57,670 nt of DNA. It comes from Amphimedon queenslandica. Taxonomy: Eukaryota; Porifera; Demospongiae; Haplosclerida; Niphatidae. A program made the position numbers and the translations under genes. Positions 41,257 through 57,670 of the stretch are shown here, one piece after another. The notes beneath the pieces are model-generated. The model saw only the letters and a list, made by a program, of their open reading frames with translations. It was not told the DNA's origin and did not search any database. Position 1 is the first letter of the stretch, and each line of letters starts with the position of its first letter. The stretch lies in NCBI RefSeq assembly GCF_000090795.2, contig NW_003546419.1, forward strand, positions 104,879 to 162,548, in the 5' to 3' direction.

Positions 41257-42838
41257 TTAATATTCAGATATTATTATTATGTCACTTGATGATTCACTTG
41301 CATTCCTCCTCCATTCTTCTTCTTGTTCAATATTGTTAATGGTATGGTTCTCAGCAATTTGATGAATGTTAATTACAACCTCTCTCACATGTAACTTGTA
41401 TCGTTTAGCAAGGAATATATAAATAAGTAAAATTATTAAGGTCAAAATGGTCAGTGTAAAAAGAAAGAAGGTTCCACGACCCAATGAAGTCTCAGGACTC
41501 ATGAAATGATGAAATGGATAAAAGATAGTAAATTGAATGAGCCATCTCAAACTCCAGAGGCAGAACCACAATCCTATTACACTTCCTCTCATTGATTTAG
41601 GACACTGTGCAAGTATAAATTCGACAAGTACAACACTATAAATATACCAAACAACTCCATCAAAAATAGAACTAAATACAACCCATTGATGGTGAATATG
41701 AAATGAATTATCATCATAAGAAGTAAAGCAATGAAACATTTGTCCAAAATGATAATTACCAATGACTGCTAGACCAGTGTAGAAAATATTAAGACCAAGT
41801 ATTAGTACCAGACCCATTCCTATTTTTTTCAGCATACTAGGAATGTACTTATGAAAACAAGCTAGGATATATGAGAAACTGATGGAGGAAAATGATAAAA
41901 ATATATGTTACAGAAAGTGATGATTCATCTGAGCCAGTGCATCCATATCCTTCAACCCTTAGTCCTAAAGTATATTCATTAAATAATCCTGATGCCACGG
42001 TACAAACAACTACTAGAGGTATTAGTCTAAGAACAGTCTTCACATCTTCTACCTCTTCCTCTGTGAATGGTCCACCATATTTATTCTTACCCAGGTCTAG
42101 TCTTGAAGGAGCCTCTTCCTCCCAGTAGGTCAGAGCACTACGATTCTCAGGATACTTGTGCTTCCTGGCATAACACAATACTCTAACTATCAGTTTGACT
42201 GGATTAACTGTATTCACAGGAGTAGTATCAAGATAATGATTGAAGAGACTGTGACTGACTAGTACTGCAGCAACACAGAAAACACTAGCTACTAATAGAT
42301 ATATTATTTTTATATGATGTATGGTAATAATATTAACAATAGCAGGCCCCATGTTATGCCAGTGTAGTACAGCAGTTAGTTCACCACTTGATGATCCAAT
42401 GAGCTGATCAATATTGAATGGTAATATATTAACACGTACAATGGTAATGTTAATAAAAAATAATATGCACAACACCAGCAGTAGGTATGTATACGATGGT
42501 AGAAGCATGAAGATAATAATAAAGAGAATTAGTACAATAAATGCAATATATGACCCAACCAGAACAATTTTATATCTGCTCACAATGAAATCGCCAAAAT
42601 ATCCAGCAAGAAAGTAAACAAGACAGAATATCACTGTTATAATATAAAAATACCTAATGGCCAAAATAGCAAAAATTATAACTAAATCCTGGCTAATTGA
42701 TATCATGAGGTCCCAGAATAGTACCAGTAGTGCTCTCTTAGAGTGTATGAACTGGAAACGATAAGAGGAAGGACAAGAGGAACATCTTCTTCTACTAGTA
42801 ACTGATGATGAGCTTAATAGAGGAACACTATCAGACAT
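41257..42838 (-). pseudogene. SLC15/POT-like transporter, copy 1, single 4-bp frameshift
   Basis: Close tandem paralogue of the intact 539-aa copy at 43206-44825. The frame runs from MSDSVPLLSSSS at 42838 through RSALTYWEEEAPSRLDLG to FLHQFLIYPS, then stops at 41849. It resumes in another frame (MLKKIGMGLVLI..) to 41257. Against copy 2 (..aaaacaaggatat..) this copy reads ..aaaacaagctaggatat.., an extra 'ctag' at about 41862-41865. The rest of both frames is well kept, so the lesion is very recent, a sequencing or assembly error, or a footprint. No splice signal would restore the frame. If the insertion is real the protein loses its last ~5 membrane helices. Confidence 0.75.
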
Positions 42839-43205
42839 AACTAGTGATTAAAAGTGAGGAAAGAGAGAGCAATAAACAGCAAAACCTTACACTGAGTACT
42901 GACTTATTATTGTATCAGTGATACACTTCATTTCCTAACTGAAAGAATACAGCTATCATGAGGATTAGAAGAATACAGTAAGAGAATACATTGCTAGTCA
43001 ACATGTTAAGCTTACATTACAATGAAACAGTATCATGAGGATATCAGCATCAGTGACAATTTCATTGACTATACTGGATGTTTTATTTTAGACTGACAGC
43101 TTTTAGAAAAAAACATATACTAGATCTATAAAATGAAAACAAGAAGCTACAATGGAAAATACAAACACTATGCAACTGCAAAAATCATTAAGAAAGCTTG
43201 AGCAA
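42839..43205. other. Intergenic between the two transporters
   Basis: Upstream of copy 1 and downstream of copy 2. Contains aactgaaagaatacagctatc-type sequence that repeats the region at about 41005-41060. No coding feature. Confidence 0.6.
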
Positions 43206-44825
43206 TTAGTTAAGTAACAGAAAAGCATTAGTATCAGTTGACTGGCTGGAGAATTCTATTGCATTCCTCCTCCAATATTCTTCTTCTTGTTCAATATTGT
43301 TAATGGTGTGGTTCTCAGCAATTTGATGAAAGTTAATTTCAACCTCTCTCACACGTAACTTGTACCTTTTAGCAAGGAATGCATAAATAAAAAATAGAAA
43401 TAAACACACAATGGCCTGTGTAAGAAGGTAGTAAAAGCCACGACCCAATGGAACCTCTGTGCCCATGTAACAAAGAAATGGCAGGAATGAAATAAATTGA
43501 ATGTAGGATCTTAAATTCCAGAGGCAGAACCACAATCCTATTACACTTCCTCTCATTGATTTAGGACACTGTGCAAGTGTAAATTCAACCAGTACAACAT
43601 TGAAGATATACCAAATAACTGCATCAAAAACATTGGTAAAGAGTATCCATTTGTGATGGATAAGGGATGAATGCTCATCAAAAGAAGTAAAGCACTGAAA
43701 AATGTGTCCAAAATGATAATTACCAATGACTGCTAGACCAGTGTAAACAATATTGAGGAGAACTATCAGTACCAGACCAATTCCTATTCTTTTCAGCATA
43801 CTAGGAATGTACTTATGAAAACAAGGATATATGAGAAACTGATGGAGGAAAATGATGAGAATATATGTTACAGGAGTGACCAATCCAAGAACATTATCAG
43901 GGCCAGTGCATCCATAATGTTTATGCCTTGGTCCTGCAGCATACTCTCCATAAAATCCTTGTGCCAGAGCACAGAAAAATATCAGTGGAATTAATCTAAG
44001 AGCAGTCTTGACATCTTCTACCTCTTCCTCTATGAATGGCCCACCATATTTATCCTTACCCAGGTCTAGTCTTGAAGGAGCCTCTTCCTCCCAGTAGGTC
44101 AGAGCACTACGATTCTCAGGATACTTGTGCTTCCTGGCATAACACAATACTCTAACTATCAGTTTGACTGGATTAACAGTATTCACAGGAGTAGTATCAA
44201 GATAATTATTGAAAAGATTGTGACTGACTAGTACTGCAGCAATGCAGGTAATACTAGTAATCAATATAGGCATTTTTTCTATACCAAATATGTAGATAGC
44301 ATTGACAATAATAGGCCCAATATTATGCCAGTGTATGATTGCAGTTAGTTCACCACTTGATGATCCAATGAGCTGATCAATATTGAATGGTAACAGATTA
44401 ACACGCACAATGACAATAGTAATCAATAATAATATGCACAACACCAGCAGTAGGTATGCATATGATGGTAGAAGCATAAAGATAATAATAAAGAGAATTA
44501 GTACAATAAATGCAATACGTGATCCAACCAGAAAAACTTTATATCTGCTTACTAAGAAATCTCCAAAAAACCCAGCAAGAAAGTAAAACAGAGATATAAT
44601 CAATGTTGCAACATAAAAATAATCTGCAAGGGCAAGTTGGGCAACAAAAGAAAATGCAACAAATAGAAATAAGTTCTGACTAAATGAGACCAATAGATCC
44701 CAGAATAGTACCAGTAGTGCTCCCTTAGAGTGTATGAACTGGAAACAATAAGAGGAAGGACAAGAAGAGCATCTCCTTCTACTAGTAACTGATGATGAGC
44801 TTAATAAAGGAACACTATCAGACAT
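43206..44825 (-). CDS. SLC15 / proton-dependent oligopeptide transporter-like protein, copy 2, 539 aa, intronless
   Basis: Major-facilitator-type plasma or lysosomal membrane transporter, probably of di/tripeptides or related solutes (family inference). One uninterrupted frame. About 12 hydrophobic segments with the long POT-type loop between helices 6 and 7 carrying ARKHKYPENRSALTYWEEE and APSRLDLGKDKYGGPF, which I recognise from animal SLC15 proteins. CPKSMRGSVIGLWFCLW matches the POT helix-10 signature region. The proton-coupling ExxER motif of helix 1 is not visible (the place reads FWDLLVSFSQNL), so the transport mechanism may differ. N-terminus MSDSVPLLSSSSVT has a dileucine-like PLL, often a lysosomal sorting signal. 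The C-terminal tail is acidic (NIEQEEEYWRR). Lack of introns suggests an old retrocopy or a genuinely intronless lineage. Confidence 0.82.
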   Translation of the reverse strand: MSDSVPLLSSSSVTSRRRCSSCPSSYCFQFIHSKGALLVLFWDLLVSFSQNLFLFVAFSFVAQLALADYFYVATLIISLFYFLAGFFGDFLVSRYKVFLVGSRIAFIVLILFIIIFMLLPSYAYLLLVLCILLLITIVIVRVNLLPFNIDQLIGSSSGELTAIIHWHNIGPIIVNAIYIFGIEKMPILITSITCIAAVLVSHNLFNNYLDTTPVNTVNPVKLIVRVLCYARKHKYPENRSALTYWEEEAPSRLDLGKDKYGGPFIEEEVEDVKTALRLIPLIFFCALAQGFYGEYAAGPRHKHYGCTGPDNVLGLVTPVTYILIIFLHQFLIYPCFHKYIPSMLKRIGIGLVLIVLLNIVYTGLAVIGNYHFGHIFQCFTSFDEHSSLIHHKWILFTNVFDAVIWYIFNVVLVEFTLAQCPKSMRGSVIGLWFCLWNLRSYIQFISFLPFLCYMGTEVPLGRGFYYLLTQAIVCLFLFFIYAFLAKRYKLRVREVEINFHQIAENHTINNIEQEEEYWRRNAIEFSSQSTDTNAFLLLN

Positions 44826-45518
44826 TATGATGATGATGAAAAGAAAGCAGACAGTTAAAGCACCCGGACCTACTATTTATCATCTGCATGTGTAAATAAT
44901 GATGTCGCGTACTGAATAGCTAAGTCTATTTGGCACTAGTGAGAATTAGAATAAGACACTAAGAGAACTTAGAGAAGATTATCAAGAGGATTAGTATGAC
45001 AATAGGTGATTATTCAACCACTTGATGAATGTTTTGAACATTACAACTCAGCTTATTAGCTTCACTCCTTCGCTGCATGAGTAAAAATAGTAGTCAGTTA
45101 CATTATGGAGAGAGAGAGAGAGAGAGCTAGAACTGCTTATTTCTAAAACTAAATGATACCATCACTTCAGACTATAGTTCAAAAGGCTAAAAAAGCTGTC
45201 ACAGGATTAAAATGATGCCATAATTTATATACATATCATGTATATACCATTGAAAGAATAATTAGTACATATTATTGTAACAAACACAAAAATTGATGAC
45301 ATGTATTGTTACATTGCATAATGCCAGTTATAATATGCAAGGAAATAAATAAATAAATCACATTCAGAGCTAAAAATAAACAATCAGAGAAACGTACTGA
45401 AGATACATGTAGAGAAAAGGGAGAGAGAGAGAGAATGAAATACAGAAGAATGGTTCCTTGACTATAGTGATGATTGCTTTCCTTGAAAAAAGACAAGAAT
45501 CTTTAGCTAGTGAAGCTC
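44826..45518. other. Intergenic, STIM 3' end to transporter start
   Basis: Holds (GA)n stretches at 45109-45127 and 45419-45434 and the STIM 3' UTR side. Nothing coding seen. Confidence 0.6.
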
Positions 45519-52044
<6,526 letters not shown>

Positions 52045-52279
52045 GATTAAAAACGAAGAGTCTAATAAGGAAATGGAAGGAAACTACTTCAAACTAGAGG
52101 ATTTATAGGCACTAGGCTTCGCACTAGGACTACTTACTTAGACTAGCAAGTTTACTTTAAGGAGGCGAGGCCTAATTTTGACCACGACCACCAACCAAAA
52201 ACCGCCACGTCCAGTCCAGTCTGTGAATCTCGAGAATCTAAAGGTCAAAGTACTGTGCAAAGTCAATTATATACAGTTT
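52045..52279. promoter_or_regulatory. Shared divergent promoter, STIM / SRA1
   Basis: 235 bases between two divergent start codons. Contains 'ggaggcgaggcc', 'accgccacgtcc' and a ctcgag palindrome near 52227; no clear TATA box. Role inferred from position. Confidence 0.55.
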
Positions 52280-53706
52280 ATGATGAATGGTAAAATAAAA
52301 ATTGAAATTAATGTCTAGATCTAAATCTATTATTATGTGTGAAATCTTAATTCTTATGCTTCCTCATAGAGTATGGCTGGAATGACCCTCCTCTTTTCTC
52401 TTACCAGTCAAATCCTCCCTCTAACACCAAATCCTCCAATAAACCAGCTCTCCTCAACAAAAGACCCGCCTACCCAGCCACAGAGCATCATCACGTGACC
52501 AGCACAACCCTATCACGTGACCAACCTCCTCCTACCGGGACTGCTGGTGTTCCAGTTCGGGAGTCGTCGTCTCAAGTGGAGGCGACACCTACTTCTGAAG
52601 AGGCTGTGAGATGTTTATCGCAGTCGGAAATATTATCGTCACTTAATGAATTGGTTGATGATTACAAGGAGTGTATTGAGGTGTGTACATGTACACTAAT
52701 TTGTTATGTACAATTTGTTAGTATTATAGATTACCTTAAGGAGATAATTGTTAGTGGGCATTTAATTTAGCAAATTTTAGTGATTTAAAAAAAATCACTA
52801 ACTTAAGTCTGCGCTAACTTCAATTTCTGATTGAATTATTAATTGTTATTAATATTAAATGATCAAAAATGCTAAATTGAATACCAGCCAAATGTCAGTA
52901 TCATGAAAATTGCTAGATTAAGTATTAAGTACAGGCTAATAATTGTATGATCCTTAAGGTAGCTTTATTATTGTATAACAGAGAAAGGAAAAGGGAAGGA
53001 GAGTATTATAAAGGACAAAAATAAACAGTTAAAAACACACCCATTGTTATCATTGTTAATGGACTTTAAAGATCTTTGAATAATTATTTTATTACGGTTT
53101 AAACGCCTCTTTTCTTTTCCTTTTCTTCCCTTAGGAAAGATTACTCAAAGAGATCAAAAAGCGTTTGGATATGCTCGACAAACAATGGAGCACCCTCTCA
53201 CAGCCTGTTCACAAGCGACTCAGCTCACTTGTACAAGGTAAGAGTGAGCAAAAGATTGATAATAATCACATGACATTTAGTCACATGACTGACCTATAGC
53301 TCTCCAAGATAAAGACTACAAGAAAGCTGAAGATATACATGTGGGACTCATGGTCGATCATGTCAGTGAGGTACAAAAAAAACTTTTAAATACCGTGTAG
53401 TGTTTTTTTCGAGGATAATAATTTTTATAAATGACCTCTATCTGGAGGTTTGCAAAATTGATTTTTGTCAATTTCCACTATTCTGCCATCTTGTACCATA
53501 TTACACCCTGTAAACTGATTTTTAAGGAATTTAATTTTGCAAGTCTTAAAAAATTTGCGAAATTTGTTATCCTCGAAAAAAAACTGCTGTATGGTTAGGT
53601 CGCATCAATATTAAGTATGATAACCATTTGTCTTATGCAGGTGAAGCAGTGGTTGATCGGTATTAAGAAACTGGTTGATATAGTAAAAGATAGAGACAAG
53701 TCTTAA
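52280..53706 (+). CDS. SRA1: SRA1-type protein (steroid receptor RNA activator protein), 186 aa, 5 exons
   Basis: In mammals SRA1 gives both a coactivator RNA and this protein, whose C-terminal helical bundle resembles the splicing factor PRP18; here the protein is clearly coding. Exons: 52280-52289 (10 nt: MMN plus one base), 52370-52680, 53135-53237, 53300-53370, 53641-53706; 561 nt with all phases closing. Seen: N-terminal YGWNDPPLFSYQ (human GWNDPPQFSYG), a Pro/Ser/Thr-rich linker with LLNKRPAYPA, and the C-terminal domain with LLKEIKKRLDMLDKQW, LSQPVHKRLSSLVQ, AEDIHVGLMVDHVSEVKQW and IGIKKLV. The tiny first exon is inferred because the second exon has no in-frame ATG before the conserved motif. 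Intron 4 contains a MITE (53391-53597). Confidence 0.9.
53391..53597. mobile_element. MITE family 2, clean copy
   Basis: taccgtgtagtgtttttttc / gaggataataattt at the left; the right end reads ..ttgttatcctcgaaaaaaaa.. tgctgtatggtta, the reverse complement. Roughly 35-bp ends with TA flanks, in intron 4 of SRA1. Confidence 0.82.
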
Positions 53707-54022
53707 AGGAAGAACATCCTCCATTATCAGTTATCAGCAACTATAGATTATGTGAATTTTAATAATCAGTACTTTATATTATAACTACTACAATGTGATA
53801 ATGAATACTATGGATATGTGAGTGGGCATAATGTAATATTAAAAAGGAAAGGGGAAACTATACATAAGTTAATGTATTACATTATGGGAACTACCTCACT
53901 ATATTAGTCTATCAGTTAACAACATAATGTGTATAATGATAGTCTTGATTTATTATTCATCACATGCACATGTATGTGTGTTACCATCTTGTCATGAATG
54001 ATAAAAAAGATTACAATGATAC
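53707..54022. other. Convergent intergenic, SRA1 / AtuA-type gene
   Basis: AT-rich 3' flanks of both genes. Nothing coding seen. Confidence 0.6.
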
Positions 54023-57000
54023 TTAATTTGTTTTTAAAGGTAACACTGCTAGTCTTTGACCGTAGCCTTTACCCTAATCAATTAATCAATGGTTGCTATG
54101 AAAACTGTTATATGTCTTACCTGAGGGTCACTGCGTAGAGAAGAGATACCTCCTCCACCGAGGGACTTACGAAGAACAAAATTGAGACCACAAACACCTG
54201 GCAACTCATATCTGTAAAGAAAAGAGACAGGTGAAATATTGAACACATATTTGACAAAGAAAAAAGGAAAGTATAAGGACTCACGGAGCAATTATCAAAG
54301 AGAAAAGCTCGTGTAACTATACACTAATAATTTCGTGTAACTAGTAACTACCTATTTATTTTGAGAAAATTGTCATCAACTAAAACAACTATAAGCTAAA
54401 AAATTTTTGTAGAGCTTGTCAGCCATTTTAATGTGAAAATCACCACATTTTAGGTGAAAAGGAGAGAGAGAGGAAGGAGAGTTCTATTATTACCTTGTCA
54501 CAAGGTCATAAATGGTTTCATCTTCCGAAGGCTCCAAAAACTCTTTAAACCATTCAGCTACAACCTTCTCCGTCACATGATCCTTCAAGTAAGAATAATA
54601 CCCAGGATCCCTTGCTACCACACCTGTGAAGGATAAAGGGATGTACATGTACAGTAAATGTAACGGCTACATGTAAGTTAGTCATGTGACTTTGAGTAGT
54701 CATGTGAACATTATCAATAATAATATTCACATAATTCAATGTCACAATTTATCATAAACACTAACCAATGTTTGAGGTATTCCCCTTATCTCCACTTCTT
54801 AGGTAAGCTATGTCATTAAGACATTCCTTACCATCCAACGGGACTACAAAGGACAATACAATCAATAAAATAATGACATTACAGTCTATGCTTACACTTA
54901 TTAGGCATGCTATGCTTTGAATCAGTTTCAGTTGCTTTATTACCAACATCAAGAGGAGCTGGATCTGATGAATAAACCTTCTCCATTGCTACACTACCAT
55001 CCATTGATATTGTTAACTAAAATAGAAAAAATGATAATTTTTTTTGAGTTTTTTTTGATCAGGTACATGTAGCTACTAATACTACAACTCCACATCTGAT
55101 AAAATATTGGTGAAAAACCACAAAAAATTGTAAAGCACGATTTCCCATGGCTTTAGGCTTGGCTCAATATACACTACACACACTTAAGACAGGAAGTGCC
55201 TTTTCACCAGTGGCCCTGTTAACTATCAGTAAAGTATAGAGTTCAATTTATAGGATCCATCAACCGGTTACATAGGATTTTCCAGTCTTAGCTTGATGCT
55301 CTTATGAGTGGAGTGTAAATTGGTCTATAGCAATTGGCTTTATTATTATAAACAGACATGAGGGTAAAAGTACTAGCACAATTAGTAGTATATCATAGTA
55401 TATGATTAGAAAAGGGCTCTCAAAATTAAGGATATTTCAATACATACATGTGCTTATGTTATGTACCAAGTTTTTCATCAAAATTAAGTTTTTTTTACAA
55501 ATAAATTGCTCCAAAATTGGGTAAAATTCCCTGAGCTATAGCACACGGTCCTGGGCCAAATTTTGTTAAAATTTAAAAGTTAAGAATTTTTTATTTTAAT
55601 AATTTTTTCTGATGTATATAAATGTTCTTATGTTGTGTAGAAAGTTTGAACTGATTCTGATCAAAATTAGATTTTTTTATTAATTTTTAAAGTTGCTCCA
55701 AAATTGGACCAAAGTCCCTGTACTATAGTACAAGGTCCCGGGCCAAATTTTGCCAAAATTGAAAAGTAGGGAATTTTTCTTTTTGTAATTTTTTTCTGAT
55801 GTATATAAATGTACTTATGTTGTGTAGAAAGTTTGAACTGATTTTGATCAAAATTAGATTTTTAATGAATTTTTAAAGTTGCTCCAAAATCAGGCTAAAG
55901 TCCCTGTACTATAAAATTGAAAAGTAGGGAATTCTTCATTTTTATAATTTTTTCTTATGTACGTACATGTTTTTATGTTGTGTAGAAAGTTTGAACTGAT
56001 TCCAATCAAAATTGGATTTTTCACAAATTTTAAAATTTGTTCCAAGAAGTTGCCCATATACACTGTACATGTACTGTACAATGTATCATCATACTCACTG
56101 GTAGTTTATCCTTTGGATACAAGAACGAGAAAAGCTTAATGACTGGAGAACTATATAAATTATTAAAATACTAAATCTCTAAAATAATAATTATTTACTT
56201 ACACTTTTGGTCTTCCTCCCACTATAGCAGTGAGGCCAGGAGCTAAAAAGTAAAAAATTATAAATTAATAGTAACCATACATAATAGTAATAGTAATAAT
56301 ATTATAATGATAATAATAATAATAATCTGCTAAATTGAGCAAAATTAGTATGTGCATGATTTCTAGGGGGGGGGGGGCTACATGTACATGTACATGTACA
56401 TATTCTAACTTCTAAGTGTTCACTAGAAACTATTAGTAGATGATATTGTGAAGGTATGGGGTGGCTCCTCCTTACCCATTCCAGTGCCAGCTGGTGCTAT
56501 TTCGGTACTAAATATCTCAACAGCTTCTTTCACAGGATGCTCCACCCCAAACCAAGAGACAGACTCTGATAAAGACTTACCTCCACCCATTATCTGAAAT
56601 AGAGGAAAGAAGAAATTAGTAGTGAAAGTATTTTGGATCATAAAAAAGTAAAATTAAAACTCTAAAGAAATAAAATAAGGATATTGACACATGAAGACAA
56701 AATACTTTTGGGACACACATGGACATGAGTCTTTGTATAGTCTTTATACCCTCTTTCCTTTAATAGCCTTGAACACCTGTAAAGAATGGGATCATTTCTT
56801 TGTCACTCCCTCTCTCTCTTCTTTCCCTTTACTTAATTCTCTCTTTTTTTCCCATTCTCTTTCACTCACTCTTTTTTTCCTCCTTTCTTTCTTTCTCTTT
56901 CCTCAGTTTTAAATCTCTCTATTTTGTGTTTTCTCTCACTTTTCTCTCCCCTAGCTCTCATTCACCTTTTAAAAATAGCTTGTACTGTCTTCAGTGCCTT

Positions 57001-57072
57001 CTCATCAGATCTAGGGCCAACCCCAGGACAAACTGCTATTGCTCGATAACCATCAAGATATGTTGCTGAAAC
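54023..57072 (-). CDS. AtuA / DUF1446 family protein, C-terminal 281 aa (5' end outside window)
   Basis: Related to AtuA of the bacterial acyclic-terpene-utilisation pathway; enzymatic role in animals is not known to me. Exons in coding order: 57072-56966, 56776-56719, 56593-56476, 56242-56203, 56150-56099, 55016-54896, 54843-54766, 54623-54494, 54211-54121, 54073-54023; 846 nt, all phases close, stop included. The exon at 57072 begins phase 0 behind an acceptor, so more exons lie beyond the AT-rich end. Seen: VSATYLDGYRAIAVCPGVGP, the IFSTEIAPAGTGMAPGLTAI stretch and VGGRPKVSPV (AtuA core end); then after a short linker the separate AtuA-like C-terminal domain with IAYLRSGDKGNTSNIG, GVVARDPGYYSYL, YELPGVCGLNFVLRKSLGGG and DPQGKGYGQRL. 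All signatures look intact. Confidence 0.85.
55548..56040. repeat. Tandem copies of the ~190-bp dispersed repeat
   Basis: Units near 55548, 55734 and 55911 with 'ggtcc(t/c)gggccaaatttt', 'ttatgttgtgtagaaagttt' and 'agtccctgtactata'. They fill an intron of the AtuA-type gene. Same family as 26156-26740. Confidence 0.8.
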
Positions 57073-57079
57073 CTATAAT

Positions 57080-57670
57080 TATTGGGAGAAATTAAAAAAA
57101 AATTTCAATTAGAAATTAAAAATAAAATTTTAAAAATTAATAAAAATTAAAAATTAGATTAAAATTTAAAAAAGAAAAAATAATTAATTAATTAATTAAT
57201 TTACAAATTAAAGATAATAAAATAATTTTAAATTAAATTAAAAAATAAAAATAAATAAATAAATAATAAATTAATTAATAAAAAATTTAAAAATTAAAAT
57301 AATAAAAATAGAATTAAGAAAAAATTTGTTGAATAAAAATTTTAAATAAAAAATTTAAAAATTAAAATAATAAAAATAAAATTTAGAAAATATTTGTTTA
57401 ATAAAATTTTTAATAAAAAATTTAAAAGTGAAAAAAAAATTTTTAAAGATAAATAAATTTAAAAATTAATAAAAAATAAAATAATAAGAATTAAATATTT
57501 TAAAATTAAGAATTTTTTTAATTAAAAAAATTTTTAAATTAAAAAAATAATAAATAAAAAATTAAGAATAATAATATAATTTCAAATGTAACAAAATAAT
57601 AAAATCAAAAAATGAAAAAATAATAAAATAAAATAAGAAAAAAATGAACAAAAAATGAAAAAAGTTTAAA
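57080..57670. repeat. AT-only low-complexity stretch to window end
   Basis: Almost pure A and T with aaataaaat / ttaattaatt / aaaattaaaaat patterns; presumed intron of the AtuA-type gene. No exon, ORF or element end is visible. Confidence 0.85.

Noticed and set aside
41849..41870. Mini-intron explaining the frame break in transporter copy 1
   Set aside because: Only four extra bases (ctag) relative to copy 2 and no GT..AG pair that restores the frame.

Overview
The window looks like nuclear DNA of a sponge, most likely a demosponge such as Amphimedon (inference). Genes are intron-rich and closely packed, some introns are only 44-47 bp, and introns are full of short inverted-repeat transposons and ACATGT-type palindromic repeats. 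The proteins are typically animal (STIM, FANCF, RECQL5, SRA1). There are three assembly gaps: 13961-13970, 32958-33065 and 46826-46835. I rebuilt the gene models by hand from splice signals, reading phase and remembered family sequences; no search or alignment was run. In most models every exon phase closes, which is strong internal support.

Region 1 (1-21177, all minus strand) is a tandem array of family-92 (DUF23) glycosyltransferase genes, called A to E here. Each has an upstream membrane-anchor exon, a 66-69 nt linker exon and one large catalytic exon. A runs off the window, B is a pseudogene, C, D and E look intact, and a 3' relic lies between B and C. The central catalytic block is almost identical between copies while the flanks differ, which suggests gene conversion. 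Between C and D lie a Crypton-type tyrosine-recombinase fragment, a duplicated piece of it, a tRNA-like sequence and an assembly gap.

Region 2 (21523-33403): a full 19-exon RECQL5 helicase (minus, 903 aa), divergent from a type I membrane protein (plus) with IgGFc-binding, TIG-like, AMOP, VWD, EGF and transmembrane segments.

Region 3 (34030-44825): an unrecognised 548-aa multi-pass membrane protein (plus), then a seven-exon gene convergent to it that I read as FANCF (minus, 359 aa), then two intronless SLC15/POT-like transporters (minus), the first carrying a 4-bp frameshift.

Region 4 (45519-57670): STIM (minus, 9 exons, 650 aa), head to head with SRA1 (plus, 186 aa), which converges on an AtuA/DUF1446-type gene (minus) whose 5' end is outside the window. 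The genes do not form an operon-like unit. The GT92 array is a Golgi glycan-building cluster, STIM is the ER calcium sensor, and RECQL5 and FANCF both act in replication-linked DNA repair but probably lie near each other by chance.
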